Translations under genes and position numbers: made by a program | DNA from: Candidatus Omnitrophota bacterium | Lineage (GTDB): Bacteria > Omnitrophota > Gorgyraeia > Aquiviventales > Aquiviventaceae | Assembly: GCA_023247215.1 (NCBI GenBank) | Contig: JAHFGX010000003.1 | Span: forward strand, 1-55,754 | DNA: 55,754 nucleotides | Reading direction: 5' to 3' | Notes under the pieces: model-generated | Told to the model about the DNA's origin: nothing | Seen by the model: the letters and a program-made list of their open reading frames with translations, nothing else | Database searches by the model: none | Part shown: piece after piece, positions 25,294-35,907 of the stretch | Position numbering within the stretch: the stretch's first letter is position 1 | Layout: the number at the start of each line of letters is the position of its first letter

Positions 25294-28107
25294 ATGTCCC
25301 ACGATGCGATTGTGATTCGAGGCGCGCGAGCGCACAATCTCAAGAACGTCAACCTGACCCTGCCCCGCAACCGGTTGATCGTCATGACCGGCCTCTCCGG
25401 CTCCGGCAAATCGTCGCTGGCATTCGATACCCTCTATGCCGAAGGGCAACGCCGGTACGTCGAGAGCCTCTCCGCCTATGCCCGGCAGTTCTTGGAGCGG
25501 CTTGACAAGCCGGAGGTGGATGCGATTGACGGCCTCTCGCCGGCCATCGCCATCGAGCAGCGCACCACCGGCGGCAATCCCCGCTCCACGGTCGCCACCC
25601 AGACGGAGATCTACGACTACCTGCGGGTGTTGTTCGCCCGGGCCGGCGAGCCGCATTGCCCCCGCTGCCGGGTGCCGATCAGCCAGCAAAGCGCCCAGGA
25701 GATCGTGGCCAACCTGTTGCGCCGGCCGGAGGGGACCGATATCGTCCTGCTCGCGCCGCTGGTGCGGGGCCGTAAAGGGGAAGCCCTGGAGGTGTTCCGC
25801 GACATCAAGCGCCAGGGATTCGTGCGGGCGCGGGTGGACGGGATGATTGTGGACCTGGATGAGGCGATTCGGTTGGACAAAAAGCGCGCCCACACCATCG
25901 AGGTCGTGGTGGACCGCCTGCCGATTGAGCCCTCAGCCAAATCGCGGCTGACGGAGTCGGTGGAAACCGCCCTGAAAGTCGGCAAGGGGCTGCTGATTGC
26001 CAGCTCGGCCAACGGCAAAGGCCGCGCCGCCGAAGATGCGGTGTTCAGCGAGCGGTATGCCTGCGCCCGGTGCGGGTTCAGCTTCCAAGAGATTTCTCCG
26101 CGCATCTTCTCCTTCAACTCGCCCTACGGCGCGTGCCCCACGTGCGACGGCCTTGGCACCAAATTGGAAATAGACGCGGAGCTGGTCGTGCCGGATCCCT
26201 CCAGGTCGCTGCGGGAGGGCGCGGTGGAACCCTGGCGTCGCGGCGGCCGGCACATGACGATGTACTACGCCCGGCTGCTGCGCGAGGTGGCGGACTATTA
26301 TAGGGTCAATCTCGATGAGCCGTTCCGCCGCTTGGGCCGCAAGTTCCAGAACACCCTCCTGTGGGGCTCGCCGGATGAGATTTGGGGCGGGCCGTTTGAG
26401 GGGGTCCTGCCGAACCTGGAGCGCCGCTTCCGGCAGACCGAGTCGGATTACGTGAAAGAAGAGATTGCGAAGTACATGAGCGTGCTGCCGTGTCCGGATT
26501 GCCGTGGTGCTCGCCTCAAACCGGAAAGCCTGGCCGTGCTGGTCCAATCCCGCTCCATCTATGACGTGACCACCTGGTCGGTGATTGAGGCCCACGCCTG
26601 GGTGCGGTCGCTGACCCTCACCGCGCGGCAGCAGGTGGTGGCCGAGCCGATCGTCAAGGAGATCGGCCTGCGCCTGCAGTTCCTCCTCGACGTGGGATTG
26701 GGATACCTCACGCTGGACCGGGCCTCCGCCACGCTCTCGGGAGGCGAGGCGCAGCGCATCCGCCTGGCCACGCAGGTGGGCTCCGGGCTGGTGGGCGTGC
26801 TCTATATTTTGGACGAACCTTCAATCGGGTTGCATCCAAGGGACAATGGGAAGCTGCTCGACACGCTGGAGCGGCTGCGGGACCTCGGCAATACGCTCGT
26901 CGTGGTGGAGCATGACGAAGCCACCATGCGGCGGGCGGATTACGTCGTGGATCTCGGCCCCGGGGCGGGGAAGCACGGCGGAGAGATCGTGGCGGCGGGC
27001 CCCTTGGAGGAGGTGCTGAAAGAACCGCGCAGCCTCACGGCCCAGTATCTCACCGGCGCGCGCGCCATTGCGGTGCCGCTGCGTCGGCGCCAGCTCGACA
27101 GCCGCCGCGCGCTCCTCATCAAAGGGGCGGCCGAGCATAACCTCAAGGGCGTGGACGTCGCCATTCCGCTGGGCGGGTTTGTCTGCGTGACGGGCGTGTC
27201 CGGCTCCGGGAAATCCACGCTGGTGGACGACATCCTGTATCGCGCGCTGGCGCGCCGTCTCTACAACAGCAAGGAGAAGCCCGGCAAGCACGAGGCCCTG
27301 CTTGGCGCGGAGCTTGTGGACAAGGTGATCGTCATTGACCAGTCGCCCATCGGCCGCACGCCGCGCTCGAATCCCGCCACCTATACCGGGGCGTTCGGCC
27401 CGATCCGCGAGCTGTTCAGCCGCACGCCGGAGGCCAAGCTGCGGGGATTCGAGCCCGGCCGGTTCAGCTTCAACGTCAAAGGGGGGCGCTGCGAAGCGTG
27501 CGAGGGCGACGGCATCAAGCGGATCGAGATGCATTTCCTGCCGGACGTGTACGTGCGCTGCGAGGTCTGCAAAGGGCGCCGGTTCAACGAGCAGACGCTG
27601 CAGGTGCTCTATAAAGGACGCTCCATCGCGGATGTCCTGGCCATGACGGTCGAGGACGCGCTCGAGCTGTTTGCCAACGTGCCGGCGATCGCCTCCGTCC
27701 TCCGGACGGTCCAGGACGTGGGGCTCGGGTACCTGGAGCTGGGCCAGCCTGCCACCACGCTGTCCGGCGGAGAGGCGCAGCGCATCAAGCTGGCCAAAGA
27801 GCTGTCCCGCCGGGCGACCGGTAAGACCCTCTACCTGTTGGATGAGCCGACGACCGGGCTGCATTTCGCCGATGTCGAAAAGCTGTTGGGGGTGCTGCAC
27901 CGGCTGGTGGACTACGGCAACACCGTCCTGGTCATCGAGCATAATCTCGAGGTGGTGAAAACCGCCGACCATGTGATTGACTTGGGTCCGGACGGCGGAG
28001 ATGCGGGCGGGCGCATTGTGGCGCAGGGGACTCCGGAAGCGGTGGCGCGGACGCCGGCCTCCTCCACTGGACGATTTTTGAAAGCGATCCTCGCTCACGT
28101 GACATGA
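25294..28107 (+). CDS. uvrA: Excinuclease ABC subunit A
   Basis: DNA-damage recognition ATPase of nucleotide excision repair. The 937-residue protein has two ABC modules: Walker [15 protein letters not shown] near residue 34 and [13 protein letters not shown] near residue 636, with signatures [14 protein letters not shown] and [15 protein letters not shown] and Walker B segments ([26 protein letters not shown]). Zinc modules are seen as CARCGFSF...CPTC and CEAC...CEVC. Length matches UvrA (about 940). ATG 25294 gives the usual N terminus [18 protein letters not shown]; an earlier in-frame GTG would lie upstream of the -10 box. It overlaps the next gene by ATGA. Confidence 0.98.
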   Translation: MSHDAIVIRGARAHNLKNVNLTLPRNRLIVMTGLSGSGKSSLAFDTLYAEGQRRYVESLSAYARQFLERLDKPEVDAIDGLSPAIAIEQRTTGGNPRSTVATQTEIYDYLRVLFARAGEPHCPRCRVPISQQSAQEIVANLLRRPEGTDIVLLAPLVRGRKGEALEVFRDIKRQGFVRARVDGMIVDLDEAIRLDKKRAHTIEVVVDRLPIEPSAKSRLTESVETALKVGKGLLIASSANGKGRAAEDAVFSERYACARCGFSFQEISPRIFSFNSPYGACPTCDGLGTKLEIDAELVVPDPSRSLREGAVEPWRRGGRHMTMYYARLLREVADYYRVNLDEPFRRLGRKFQNTLLWGSPDEIWGGPFEGVLPNLERRFRQTESDYVKEEIAKYMSVLPCPDCRGARLKPESLAVLVQSRSIYDVTTWSVIEAHAWVRSLTLTARQQVVAEPIVKEIGLRLQFLLDVGLGYLTLDRASATLSGGEAQRIRLATQVGSGLVGVLYILDEPSIGLHPRDNGKLLDTLERLRDLGNTLVVVEHDEATMRRADYVVDLGPGAGKHGGEIVAAGPLEEVLKEPRSLTAQYLTGARAIAVPLRRRQLDSRRALLIKGAAEHNLKGVDVAIPLGGFVCVTGVSGSGKSTLVDDILYRALARRLYNSKEKPGKHEALLGAELVDKVIVIDQSPIGRTPRSNPATYTGAFGPIRELFSRTPEAKLRGFEPGRFSFNVKGGRCEACEGDGIKRIEMHFLPDVYVRCEVCKGRRFNEQTLQVLYKGRSIADVLAMTVEDALELFANVPAIASVLRTVQDVGLGYLELGQPATTLSGGEAQRIKLAKELSRRATGKTLYLLDEPTTGLHFADVEKLLGVLHRLVDYGNTVLVIEHNLEVVKTADHVIDLGPDGGDAGGRIVAQGTPEAVARTPASSTGRFLKAILAHVT

Positions 28108-30170
28108 CGACGATCCGACGGATGGAGTGGCTTCTGGCATGGTGCCTCGCCTGGGCGCCTGTCGGTTTTCCGGCGTTTGCCCAAGCGCCGGCCTTCTCCG
28201 AAGAGGCGTACCAGGCGGTGCAGGGCGCATTTTTGCGGGAGGATTTTGCCGGCGTGGTCCGCCAGGCGCAGGGATGGCTCGCGCAGGAAGAGCCGCTGAC
28301 GCCTCAGCGGGCGCGGGTCTGGATGTGGAAAATTCTGAGCCTGGATCGCCTCGAACGGACCAGTGAAGCGCTGCGGGAGCTGGATCGGGTGAAAGCGCAA
28401 TTGGCGCGGCTGCCGGTTGCGCAAGCCAATGCGCTCTGGCCGGAGGTGTTGTTTTGGGAAGGCGAGCTGAGCCGCCATGCCGCCCGCTGGGGGCGGGCCC
28501 AGGCGGCCTATGATCGGTTGGTCGCCTTCTATCCAGCGTCATCCTGGCGCGCGGCCGCCCATTTCGGGTGGGGGATTGCGCTGTTCCAGCAGCGCGCTTA
28601 TGACGAAGCCGCCGGGCAATTCCGCGAGGCGGCCCGTCGAGCCTCCGGCTCCGCGCTCGCGCGGGATGCGCGCCTGTCGGAGGTGGCCTGCGCGCTTCAG
28701 CGGCAGCAATTTGACGACGCGCTTCGCTTGATCCAGGAAGCCGCGGCGTCCGAGCTTTCGCCGGAGCAGCAGGCGCAGGCGCGAGTCTATCAAGGGCAGG
28801 CGCTGACCGGTCTCAACCGGTTCGAAGAAGCCTCCGGGGTTTTCCAGCAGGCGCTCGCCATCGACCCCGCATCCCAGTGGACGGCCTTGGCGTATTTCGG
28901 ACGCGGGTGGAGCGAATTTCAGCAGCAACGCTGCGCGGAGAGCCTCGAGGCTCTTCATGGGTATCTCGCGAGAGGCGGGTCTGCGTCAAGGCCGGAGGTG
29001 CTGCTCATGCAAGGCCGGTGCGCGCTGGAACGCGGCGACGTGGAGCGCGGGATGCGCGCCCTGGACGCGGTCATCACGGCCCAGCCTCCATCGGATCCGT
29101 TCGCGGTCGAAGCCCGGTTGGGACTCGCCCAAGCGCTGCAGCGGCAACGGGAGTTTAGCCGGGCCTCGGCGCTGCTCCGGGCTGCGGTTGGCGCAGTGGC
29201 TGATCCGCTGCTCCGAGATCGCCTGCGGCTGCAGCTTGGCTCCGCCTATCTCGCTCAGGGGGCGCTCGAGCAGGCCCGGGCCCAATTTGCTGCCGTGGAA
29301 GGCCGCGCGGCCCCGCAGGTGCGCCAAGCGGCGCAATTGGGACTCGGAGATGCGTGGATGGTGGCGGGAGATGCGGAGCAGGCCATGCGGTACTATGAAG
29401 AAGCCAGACAGGCCGCTCCGGAAAGCGATCCGGGATTGCTGGCCGCCTACCGGTTGGGCCGCACGAAGTTGCGGGCGGGGGCCGCAGACGAGGCCGCGGT
29501 CTTGTTTGAGTTTGTGATCCAGCATGCCTCCTGGCCGCCGGAGGCTCGCGGGCCGAATGCTCCGCTGGCGCCGGCCGAACAGCTCACCATTGACGCACGG
29601 CTGGCGTTGGCGTTGGCTGAGTTGGCCGCGGGCCGGGCGGAGGAAGCTCGCGCCCAGCTCATCTGGGTGCAAGAGCAGGAAGCGTGGACGCCGCAAGCTA
29701 TCCGGTCGGACTATTATCTCGCGCTGCTGTCCGCCCAAACCGGGGCGGCGCAGGATGCGCGTGCCAGATGCGAACGCCTTCTGGCGTCCGCCCCGGAGGC
29801 CGAAGAGGCCGTGGAGGCGCGTCTGCTCTTGGCGGACCTGGCGCATCGTGATTCCCGGCTGAGCGAAGCGATTCGATGGTATGAGGAGGCCGCAGGCCTC
29901 GCACCGGAGCGGCGCAGCCAGCTTGACTATCAAGTCGCCTCATGTTACGAAGAAGGCGGGGACATGACGGTCGCGGTGCACCGGTATCGCGCCATTGACG
30001 AGGCTCCTTGGAGCGTTCGAGGGGAGTTGGCAGCGGCCAGGTTGTTTGAACGCGAAGAGCAGTGGGCTGAGGCTGAGAAAATTTACCAAGCGCTGGCGCG
30101 CGAGCCGGTCCCGGAAGCCAAGCTGGCCCAGGAACGGTTAGCCGCGCTGCGTCAGCAACCGACTGACTAG
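28104..30170 (+). CDS. Periplasmic tetratricopeptide-repeat protein
   Basis: A 688-residue protein with a signal peptide (basic start, hydrophobic core [14 protein letters not shown], cleavage likely after AFA at about residue 26) and then almost continuous TPR/Sel1-like helical repeats. Repeated patterns are W-A-A-A-x-F-G-W-G and A-x-x-x-Y-x-x-x-G-x-A-L-x-x-L-x-x-x-x-E-A. It resembles the tol-pal-associated YbgF/outer-membrane-assembly type scaffolds only in architecture. No catalytic motif is visible, so a protein-protein scaffold in the periplasm is the reasonable inference. It starts inside the uvrA stop (ATGA). Confidence 0.75.
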   Translation: MTTIRRMEWLLAWCLAWAPVGFPAFAQAPAFSEEAYQAVQGAFLREDFAGVVRQAQGWLAQEEPLTPQRARVWMWKILSLDRLERTSEALRELDRVKAQLARLPVAQANALWPEVLFWEGELSRHAARWGRAQAAYDRLVAFYPASSWRAAAHFGWGIALFQQRAYDEAAGQFREAARRASGSALARDARLSEVACALQRQQFDDALRLIQEAAASELSPEQQAQARVYQGQALTGLNRFEEASGVFQQALAIDPASQWTALAYFGRGWSEFQQQRCAESLEALHGYLARGGSASRPEVLLMQGRCALERGDVERGMRALDAVITAQPPSDPFAVEARLGLAQALQRQREFSRASALLRAAVGAVADPLLRDRLRLQLGSAYLAQGALEQARAQFAAVEGRAAPQVRQAAQLGLGDAWMVAGDAEQAMRYYEEARQAAPESDPGLLAAYRLGRTKLRAGAADEAAVLFEFVIQHASWPPEARGPNAPLAPAEQLTIDARLALALAELAAGRAEEARAQLIWVQEQEAWTPQAIRSDYYLALLSAQTGAAQDARARCERLLASAPEAEEAVEARLLLADLAHRDSRLSEAIRWYEEAAGLAPERRSQLDYQVASCYEEGGDMTVAVHRYRAIDEAPWSVRGELAAARLFEREEQWAEAEKIYQALAREPVPEAKLAQERLAALRQQPTD

Positions 30171-30187
30171 GTTACCAGGGAGGAGAG

Positions 30188-30394
30188 ATGATTACAGAGA
30201 TCGGCATTGTCGCTGGAGAAATTTGGCACTACCTGGATGAGCATGGGGAGGTGGTGTTTTCGAAGTTGCAGAAGGGGATTGACCGCCCCAAGGAACTGGC
30301 GCTCATGAGCTTGGGGTGGCTGGCGCGCGAGGGACATGTGGTGGTCAACCAGCACGGGCAGGATTTCCGCGTGGCGCTTCGCCGGCCCTCGTAG
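30188..30394 (+). CDS. Small winged helix-turn-helix protein (DUF2582-like)
   Basis: A 68-residue protein whose pattern (IGIVAGEIWHYLDEHGEVVFSK..., then LALMSLGWLAREGHVV) fits the DUF2582 winged-helix family: a short helix-helix-helix then wing with a conserved GWLAREG motif. Members are presumed DNA-binding but unstudied as far as I know. AGGGAGGAGAG immediately upstream gives a strong ribosome-binding site. It sits 17 bases after the TPR gene and 12 before cutA, probably in the same transcript. Confidence 0.75.
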   Translation: MITEIGIVAGEIWHYLDEHGEVVFSKLQKGIDRPKELALMSLGWLAREGHVVVNQHGQDFRVALRRPS

Positions 30395-30406
30395 AGCTCG
30401 CACCGC

Positions 30407-30739
30407 ATGACGTCGGACGAAGTCGTGGTCTTCGTGACCTGCCCGCGCGGCCGGGTCGCGCAGCGATTAGCGACGGTCGTCGTGACCAAGCGCCTGGCCG
30501 CCTGTGTGAACATCGTGCCCGCGGTGCGCTCCGTGTTCCGGTGGCAAGGGAACGTGGATCAGGCGGAGGAGGCGCTGCTGCTGATCAAGACCACCGCCCG
30601 CCGGTTTCCAGCGCTGTCTCGAGCCATCAAAGCGGCCCATCCCTATGACGTGCCGGAGATTATCGCCCTGCCGATCACGCAGGGGTTGGCTCCGTATCTG
30701 GCGTGGGTGTCATCGAGCGTCGCCCTCACCACACGATAA
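30407..30739 (+). CDS. cutA: Divalent-cation tolerance protein CutA
   Basis: A 110-residue CutA1-type protein: VVVFVTCPRGRVAQRLA at the N terminus, LAACVNIVPAVRSVFRWQGNV (the hallmark strand with W and the CVN motif), LIKTTARRF and HPYDVPEIIALPI with YLAWV near the end. The family forms very stable trimers; the proposed copper-tolerance role is weakly supported. Length is typical. Its last 14 bases overlap the end of a converging glycosyltransferase gene. Confidence 0.93.
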   Translation: MTSDEVVVFVTCPRGRVAQRLATVVVTKRLAACVNIVPAVRSVFRWQGNVDQAEEALLLIKTTARRFPALSRAIKAAHPYDVPEIIALPITQGLAPYLAWVSSSVALTTR

Positions 30740-31811
30740 ACATTCGGATCGCCGTCCAATATAGCCAGAGGAGGGGATTACCCAAGTACCGTAAGACCGG
30801 GTTGTCAATTTCCGAAAACAAAATCCTTCCCTCGAATTTCCCCACGATTTCTTTGTCTTTCCTGGCGCGCAGATGGCCGATCTCTTTTCGGCGCGCCCTG
30901 ATCAGCCGCCAGGTGTCGGGCGCCAGGAAGTGCCGCCACAGCCGCACGCGAACTTGCCCCCAGCCTTTCGCGAGGAAAAAGATGCTCATGACCGCTTCTG
31001 AGAAGACCAGGCAGGGCAAGATCAAGACGAGCGTGCGCAGCTTTTCAAGCGTGAAGATCGTCATGAGGCGGTTGCGGTCCAGGTAGAAGAGCATGTCGAG
31101 CGGTTTGGGGAAGGTGTATTTGTGGTGGCAGATGGAGGCGTCCACCACCCCGACGTTGTATCCGGCAAGCCGGGCCCGCCAGCAAAACTCCAAATCGTCG
31201 TGGTACATGAAGTACTCGTCCCGAAAGAGCCCGATGTGCTCGAAGACCTGCCGTTTCACCAGCATGGCCGCCCCGCTGACGTAATCCCCCGGCAGGGCGG
31301 TGGGCACGGGACTGTTTTCTTGCCCGTAGTTGTCGCAATAGCCATACCCAAGGAATTGGATCCGGTTGCCGAGGGAGTTGATGCGGGTGGTGCCGTGCAG
31401 CAGGATCTTGGATTGCAGGATGTGGAGATCCGGGCAGTCATCCGCGGCCTTCACCAGGGTTTCCAGCCAGTACGGATCCACCACGGTGTCCATGTTCAGC
31501 AGCACCAGATATTCGAATCCCTCGGCCAGCGCCACCTTGAGGGCCCGGTTGTTTCCGCCGCTCCATCCGAGGTTGCGGGCGTCGTCAAAAAAGCGAGCGG
31601 TCGGCGCAATGTGCGCGGCGAGCTGGGTTCCGGCTTCCGTGGCCTCGTTGTTGATGATGAAGACGGCGAAGTATTCTTGCGGGTAGGTTTGGGCGCAGAG
31701 GCTCGCGTAGCACTCGGCGAGGTACCGTTGCGCGTAGTCCCCGTGGTTCACGAGGATCACGGCGGCCCGGGGCCGCATCACTACGCCATTCCCATTGGTT
31801 TCGGCGCCCAT
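30726..31811 (-). CDS. Glycosyltransferase family 2 (rhamnosyltransferase-like)
   Basis: A 361-residue GT-A enzyme. The N-terminal half has AAVILVNHGDYAQRYLAECYASL, ARNLGWSGGNNRALK, the DxD-like motif LLNMDTVVDPYW, and PGDYVSGAAMLVKRQVFEHIG with a DDLEFCWRARLAGYN acid segment, all typical of WbbL-type transferases. The C-terminal ~100 residues hold hydrophobic segments (LVLILPCLVFSEAVMSIFFLA) that would anchor it to the inner membrane. It is the last gene of a minus-strand trio with spacing of one base to its upstream neighbour. The sugar is unknown. Confidence 0.85.
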   Translation of the reverse strand: MGAETNGNGVVMRPRAAVILVNHGDYAQRYLAECYASLCAQTYPQEYFAVFIINNEATEAGTQLAAHIAPTARFFDDARNLGWSGGNNRALKVALAEGFEYLVLLNMDTVVDPYWLETLVKAADDCPDLHILQSKILLHGTTRINSLGNRIQFLGYGYCDNYGQENSPVPTALPGDYVSGAAMLVKRQVFEHIGLFRDEYFMYHDDLEFCWRARLAGYNVGVVDASICHHKYTFPKPLDMLFYLDRNRLMTIFTLEKLRTLVLILPCLVFSEAVMSIFFLAKGWGQVRVRLWRHFLAPDTWRLIRARRKEIGHLRARKDKEIVGKFEGRILFSEIDNPVLRYLGNPLLWLYWTAIRMFIVW

Positions 31812-31812
31812 C

Positions 31813-33015
31813 TTATTGCGTCATCGCGTGGCGCAGATGGGCGCGGAGCCGATGGCCTGCATGCTCTGCCGTCCAGAATTCCCTGACGGCTTCCACACCA
31901 CGTTCGCCCAGCCAGGCGCGTCGCGCCCCGTCTCTCAGCAAGGTGGAGATGGCATTCGCGAACACGCCTTCATTCCGGTCGGTCAGCACGCCGGTCTCGC
32001 CGTCCACGATCGCCTCTTGGAACCCGCCTTCTTTCACCGCGACGACCGGTGTTCCGCACGCCATGGCCTCGAGCGGCGCGAGGCCGAACGGCTCAAGATG
32101 CGGGGCGTACACAAACAATCGGGCCCGATTGTGCAGTTGGACTAATTCGTCGTCAGAAGGCAAGACCCGAAGATCCAAGCGCACGTCCTGCTCCTTCGCC
32201 AGCCGCTGGAGGTAACGTTGCCAGGGCCAATACACAGCGTTTGAAGCGATCACGAGCCGTGGTCGTCTGCTGGGTTCAAGCAGGCCGAGCGCTTTCACGA
32301 GGAACTCATAGCCTTTTGACAGTCCCAGGTGCCCGACGGAGAGGACATAGTTCTCACGTGGCAAGTTTAGCGGACGAAAGGTTTCGGTATCGATTCCTAA
32401 GTAGCAGACAGTCGCGTTGACGCCATAGGCGCGGGAAATAACCTCTTTGGAGAAATGAGAGTTGGCGAGGATGTGTTTCGCATGAAGCGCATTCTGCCGG
32501 TCGATTGGAGGAACCTTTCGTCCAGCATACCAGAACCCAAGGCGGCGTGCCAGGCCCGTCACCCCTCGATACGACTGGCTCAATGTTCTGAGAATCGCTT
32601 CATTGAAGCGGCACGGTTGTTGACAGTAATAGATGTGCGGGGTGTCGAGGAATTTGAGGAGGAATGGCGACATCGTATAACGGTCTTGCTCGATCAACGC
32701 GATGTCGTACTCGCCGCCATCGATCGCCGCGGCCATCCGCTTCTGCGTTCGCTCGAGGTCGGCCAGTGGATACCGGTACGATCCGAGCGGCGGGAGATGC
32801 CTGATCGTGGAGGTGAAGGCTCCTCCGAGCGTTGGCTGCACGGGAAACACCCGCACCGTGCGCGCCCAGGTTTTCAAGCTGAGGAACCCCTCATCGGCCG
32901 TGGAGGGGATGAAGACATCGACGACCCAGCCTGCCTGCGCGAAGTGCTTGACGAATCCATGAAGGGCTCGCTTGGCTCCCCCGGACGGCAGGTTATGGAA
33001 AACCGCCACCTTCAT
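31813..33015 (-). CDS. Glycosyltransferase family 4
   Basis: A 400-residue GT-B transferase. The start is [18 protein letters not shown], with the G-G-A loop near the N terminus; the nucleotide-sugar site is RLFVYAPHLEPFGLAPLEAMACGTPVVA with the E-x7-E motif (EPFGLAPLE). Between them lie ILANSHFSKEVI and the domain-2 start NYVLSVGHLGLSKGYEFLVKAL. It lacks membrane segments, so it should act in the cytoplasm on lipid-linked glycans. It overlaps the preceding minus-strand GT4 by 4 bases. Confidence 0.87.
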   Translation of the reverse strand: MKVAVFHNLPSGGAKRALHGFVKHFAQAGWVVDVFIPSTADEGFLSLKTWARTVRVFPVQPTLGGAFTSTIRHLPPLGSYRYPLADLERTQKRMAAAIDGGEYDIALIEQDRYTMSPFLLKFLDTPHIYYCQQPCRFNEAILRTLSQSYRGVTGLARRLGFWYAGRKVPPIDRQNALHAKHILANSHFSKEVISRAYGVNATVCYLGIDTETFRPLNLPRENYVLSVGHLGLSKGYEFLVKALGLLEPSRRPRLVIASNAVYWPWQRYLQRLAKEQDVRLDLRVLPSDDELVQLHNRARLFVYAPHLEPFGLAPLEAMACGTPVVAVKEGGFQEAIVDGETGVLTDRNEGVFANAISTLLRDGARRAWLGERGVEAVREFWTAEHAGHRLRAHLRHAMTQ

Positions 33016-34226
33016 GCGCGCGCGGTTTCCTCGTAGGTCCGAAGCGTCTCCCGGGCGGTCCGGTCCCAGGAAAACTGCTGGGCGCGCTGCTGACCCTTCT
33101 GCCCGAGCGCATCTCGAAGAGACTCGTTAGTAAGCAGTTGGTGCAGGGCGCCGGCTAGCGCTTCCGGGTCTTCAGGATTGACCGCCAGGCCCGCGTCGCC
33201 GATCACCTCTGGAAGCGAGGAGACGTTCGAAGTAACCACTGGGATCCCGCAGGCCATTGCCTCGAGCACGGGCAAGCCGAACCCTTCATACAGCGAGGGG
33301 TACACGAACACCGAGGCCCCGTTGTAGAGCTGGGGCAAATCCTGCTCGTCAACTGCTCCGGTGAGGACGATCGCGGATCGGAGCGGCGAGCGCTCAATTC
33401 GGCGATAGATCTCCTGGGTTTTCCATCCCGGAGCTCCCACAAGCACCAGGGGGGCCGGGGGGCGGCCGAGCCGGTGCGCCAAGCGCTCACACGCCTCAAT
33501 GAGCCGTGCAAGGTTCTTTCGCGGCTCAATGGTTCCCACGTAGAGGAGATAGCCCGGGGAGAGGTGATATCGGGAGAGCGTCGGCAAGATCTCTGCGTGA
33601 GTCAGAGGCCGGTAGCGGGTCGGATCGCACCCTGGGTAAATCACGCGGATGCGTTCGGGCGGGATGCCGTACTGCGTGATCAGATCGCGCTTCGTGTGCT
33701 GGGAGATGGCAATCACTGTGTGCGCTCGTGTCTTTGCAAACGTGAGTTTCCGAGCGTGTAATTGGATGTTGCCGTGGGTGTGGAATTTGGGGAAGAGCAG
33801 GGTGGTGAGGTCACACACGGTGACAACATGTTTCCCATCCCTGGGGCCCCATAAGAGGAGTTCTGATGAGTGAAAAATATCCAGGTCAGCCAGGCGAGGT
33901 TTGATATGGTAATGGAACCAGAAACGCACCCAGGCGTGAGTGATTGGTCTGAACCATTGCTTGACGGATGCTGGAGTTCTCCGGGTCAGTACGGAGGACC
34001 TCGGCGGAAGGGCCTGGCGACAGGAGATGCGGCGCAACCTCGATGCCAGGGAAGGGTCTGAGGAGGGAGGGATCGGCACCTCTTCTGGCAGAAGGGAAAT
34101 CAGGATATAGCGGTTACTCACATCGATCCGCAGAAGCGCCTCAACCAAGCAACGGGTGTACCGCGGCACGCCTCCCATTCCTGCGGATGCCGGGGTCACG
34201 TCGATTCCGATCTTCAAGGGGCGCAT
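33012..34226 (-). CDS. Glycosyltransferase family 4 (mannosyltransferase-like)
   Basis: A 404-residue GT-B protein beginning [21 protein letters not shown], with [12 protein letters not shown], the domain-2 motif [20 protein letters not shown] and the sugar-nucleotide site [25 protein letters not shown] containing E-x7-E. This arrangement matches GT4 mannosyl- or rhamnosyltransferases of O-antigen and exopolysaccharide loci. It heads the minus-strand trio; the 121-base gap to the divergent flippase gene must hold both promoters. Exact donor and acceptor are unknown. Confidence 0.87.
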   Translation of the reverse strand: MRPLKIGIDVTPASAGMGGVPRYTRCLVEALLRIDVSNRYILISLLPEEVPIPPSSDPSLASRLRRISCRQALPPRSSVLTRRTPASVKQWFRPITHAWVRFWFHYHIKPRLADLDIFHSSELLLWGPRDGKHVVTVCDLTTLLFPKFHTHGNIQLHARKLTFAKTRAHTVIAISQHTKRDLITQYGIPPERIRVIYPGCDPTRYRPLTHAEILPTLSRYHLSPGYLLYVGTIEPRKNLARLIEACERLAHRLGRPPAPLVLVGAPGWKTQEIYRRIERSPLRSAIVLTGAVDEQDLPQLYNGASVFVYPSLYEGFGLPVLEAMACGIPVVTSNVSSLPEVIGDAGLAVNPEDPEALAGALHQLLTNESLRDALGQKGQQRAQQFSWDRTARETLRTYEETARA

Positions 34227-34347
34227 CGGCCTTGGAGTGTCCTGGGTGGTGTTGCCTAACCTGACCGGCCATGTTAGAATTCCAGCAGGTAAATTTCTTA
34301 TTATAGCTCGTTGTCATCTGCGATAGCGCGAAATTACATCATCAGCG
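34227..34347. promoter_or_regulatory. Divergent intergenic region between glycan operons
   Basis: An A/T-rich 121-base spacer between a minus-strand GT4 operon and the plus-strand flippase gene. A TATAAT on the minus strand lies at 34300-34305 (TTATTATAG on the plus strand, which also offers TATTAT for the other direction). I could not identify -35 boxes with good spacing in either direction, nor operators. Confidence 0.35.
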
Positions 34348-35874
34348 ATGGTCCCGTTCACGCATCAAGGTACCGGATTAGCCAGCCACTCCCCGCTGCC
34401 GGCCCGAATCGATCGTCAGGTGTGTGGGATGCTCTGCGCCCAGGCGGTTGAGAAACTCATCCTTGCCGTCTGTGGTATCGTGCTCATGCGCCTGCTCTCG
34501 CCGGTTGATATGGGTATGATGGGGCTCGGGTTGCTGTTAGTGGGACTTCTCAACTCCGTCGGGATCGGCATCGAAACAGCGGCCGTTCAGCTCCGCACGC
34601 CACGTGATCGCCGGATGCTCTTCAGCGCGTCTCTGGTACGCCTTATGGTCGGGATCGTTCTGTTTCTCCTCATCGTGACAGCCAGCGATCCCGTGGTGAG
34701 GTTCTTCGCTCACACCGTGGTCCCACACGCCGTCCTGAAGCGAGTGACCCGGATCGTCGCGGTATTGCTCGTGACCGAGGCCCTGTGCTGTTACCCGAGA
34801 GTTCTGCTGCAGCGCCAACTCCGATTCGGCCCGTTAGCAGTCGCGCAAGACCTGTCAGCGGCGTGTTATTCCATCTGCGCCGTGGTGCTCGCCTGGCAGG
34901 GTTATGCGTATTGGAGCTTGGTGTACGCGCTCCTGGCTTCCCAGGCATGTTTGGTCTTCTGTCTCTGGACCGTTGCCTGCCGAGAGCGACTGGCTCCGCG
35001 GTGGGATTACCATGCTGTGAGGAGGCTCTTCGCGTATGGCCGGCACGTCAGCAGTGCGGCGATTCTGGCGGCACTGACGACAAAACTCGGTGAGCTCATG
35101 GTGAGTCGCTGGTTTGGGACGGCAGCGTTGGGTGTATACCTGACGGGGTCGGCGTGGGCGAAATGGACTGATCTCAACGTGACCAATGTAGTCAGCCGCG
35201 TACTGTTTCCCAGGTACGTGCAACTGAGCGAGGAGGGAGAACGACTACGTGAGAGTGTGGAGCGGGCGCTCTTTTACGTGTACGCGTTGGTCTTGCCGAT
35301 CATCGGTGTGCTGGCTCTGTTTGTGTTAGACATCACGCACACGCTGCTTGGCTCACAGTGGCGGGTGATCTCCGAGCCGGTGAAGATTCTTTCCATTGCT
35401 GGGATGATGGGGCCGTTCATTAATCTCTACGGACACGCCTTGCTCGCCAGTGGTCGGCCGGAGTTGGTTCAAAAGTACTCCAAACTACATCTCATGCTCT
35501 TTGCGGGAGCTGTGTATCCGGCTGCGCAGATCGGCGGGCTCTTCGGAGTTTGTTGGGCGGCAGTACTCGCCGACCTTGGCGTGGTGGTGGCCGTGTCCCA
35601 GATGGGCAGGGAGGTGTTGGGCATTCAGCCGCATCGGGCGATTCGTGCGATTGCCGCACCTCTTGGATCGCTGATCGGGGCTGGAGGGCTCGCAGGGCTT
35701 CTGAGGGCGTTGTGCCCCGTGTCAAATGTGTCCACGTTGAGCTTGGAGGTTGGGTGTTTTCTTGGAATGTTCATCGGGATCTTGAACGTGTTGACCAGAG
35801 GCCGCGTGTTTCGGGAAGCACATGCTCTGCTGCGGCCAGTAGCCGCTCCATCGGTTTCCGGAACTGTCGCATGA
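34348..35874 (+). CDS. Oligosaccharide flippase family protein (Wzx-like)
   Basis: A 508-residue membrane protein with about twelve hydrophobic segments in the MOP-superfamily arrangement: an N-terminal LSPVDMGMMGLGLLLVGL region, GIETAAVQ, then the second half with YVYALVLPIIGVLALFV and a charged middle loop. Such proteins flip undecaprenyl-linked oligosaccharides across the inner membrane. It stands between converging and diverging glycosyltransferase genes, which supports a role in exporting a surface glycan. Substrate unknown. Base composition looks lower in G+C than the biosynthetic genes. Confidence 0.8.
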   Translation: MVPFTHQGTGLASHSPLPARIDRQVCGMLCAQAVEKLILAVCGIVLMRLLSPVDMGMMGLGLLLVGLLNSVGIGIETAAVQLRTPRDRRMLFSASLVRLMVGIVLFLLIVTASDPVVRFFAHTVVPHAVLKRVTRIVAVLLVTEALCCYPRVLLQRQLRFGPLAVAQDLSAACYSICAVVLAWQGYAYWSLVYALLASQACLVFCLWTVACRERLAPRWDYHAVRRLFAYGRHVSSAAILAALTTKLGELMVSRWFGTAALGVYLTGSAWAKWTDLNVTNVVSRVLFPRYVQLSEEGERLRESVERALFYVYALVLPIIGVLALFVLDITHTLLGSQWRVISEPVKILSIAGMMGPFINLYGHALLASGRPELVQKYSKLHLMLFAGAVYPAAQIGGLFGVCWAAVLADLGVVVAVSQMGREVLGIQPHRAIRAIAAPLGSLIGAGGLAGLLRALCPVSNVSTLSLEVGCFLGMFIGILNVLTRGRVFREAHALLRPVAAPSVSGTVA

Positions 35875-35907
35875 GACGTTCCGCGGTCGTTGAGTGGGAC
35901 TAACTCC

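Noticed and set aside
26821..28542. 573-codon minus-strand open frame opposite uvrA and the TPR gene
   Set aside because: Same reason: mirror frame of uvrA with no recognisable fold.
31122..31886. 254-codon plus-strand open frame within the minus-strand glycosyltransferases
   Set aside because: Lies opposite clear GT2 motifs; composition (Gly/Val/His) is that of a shadow frame.
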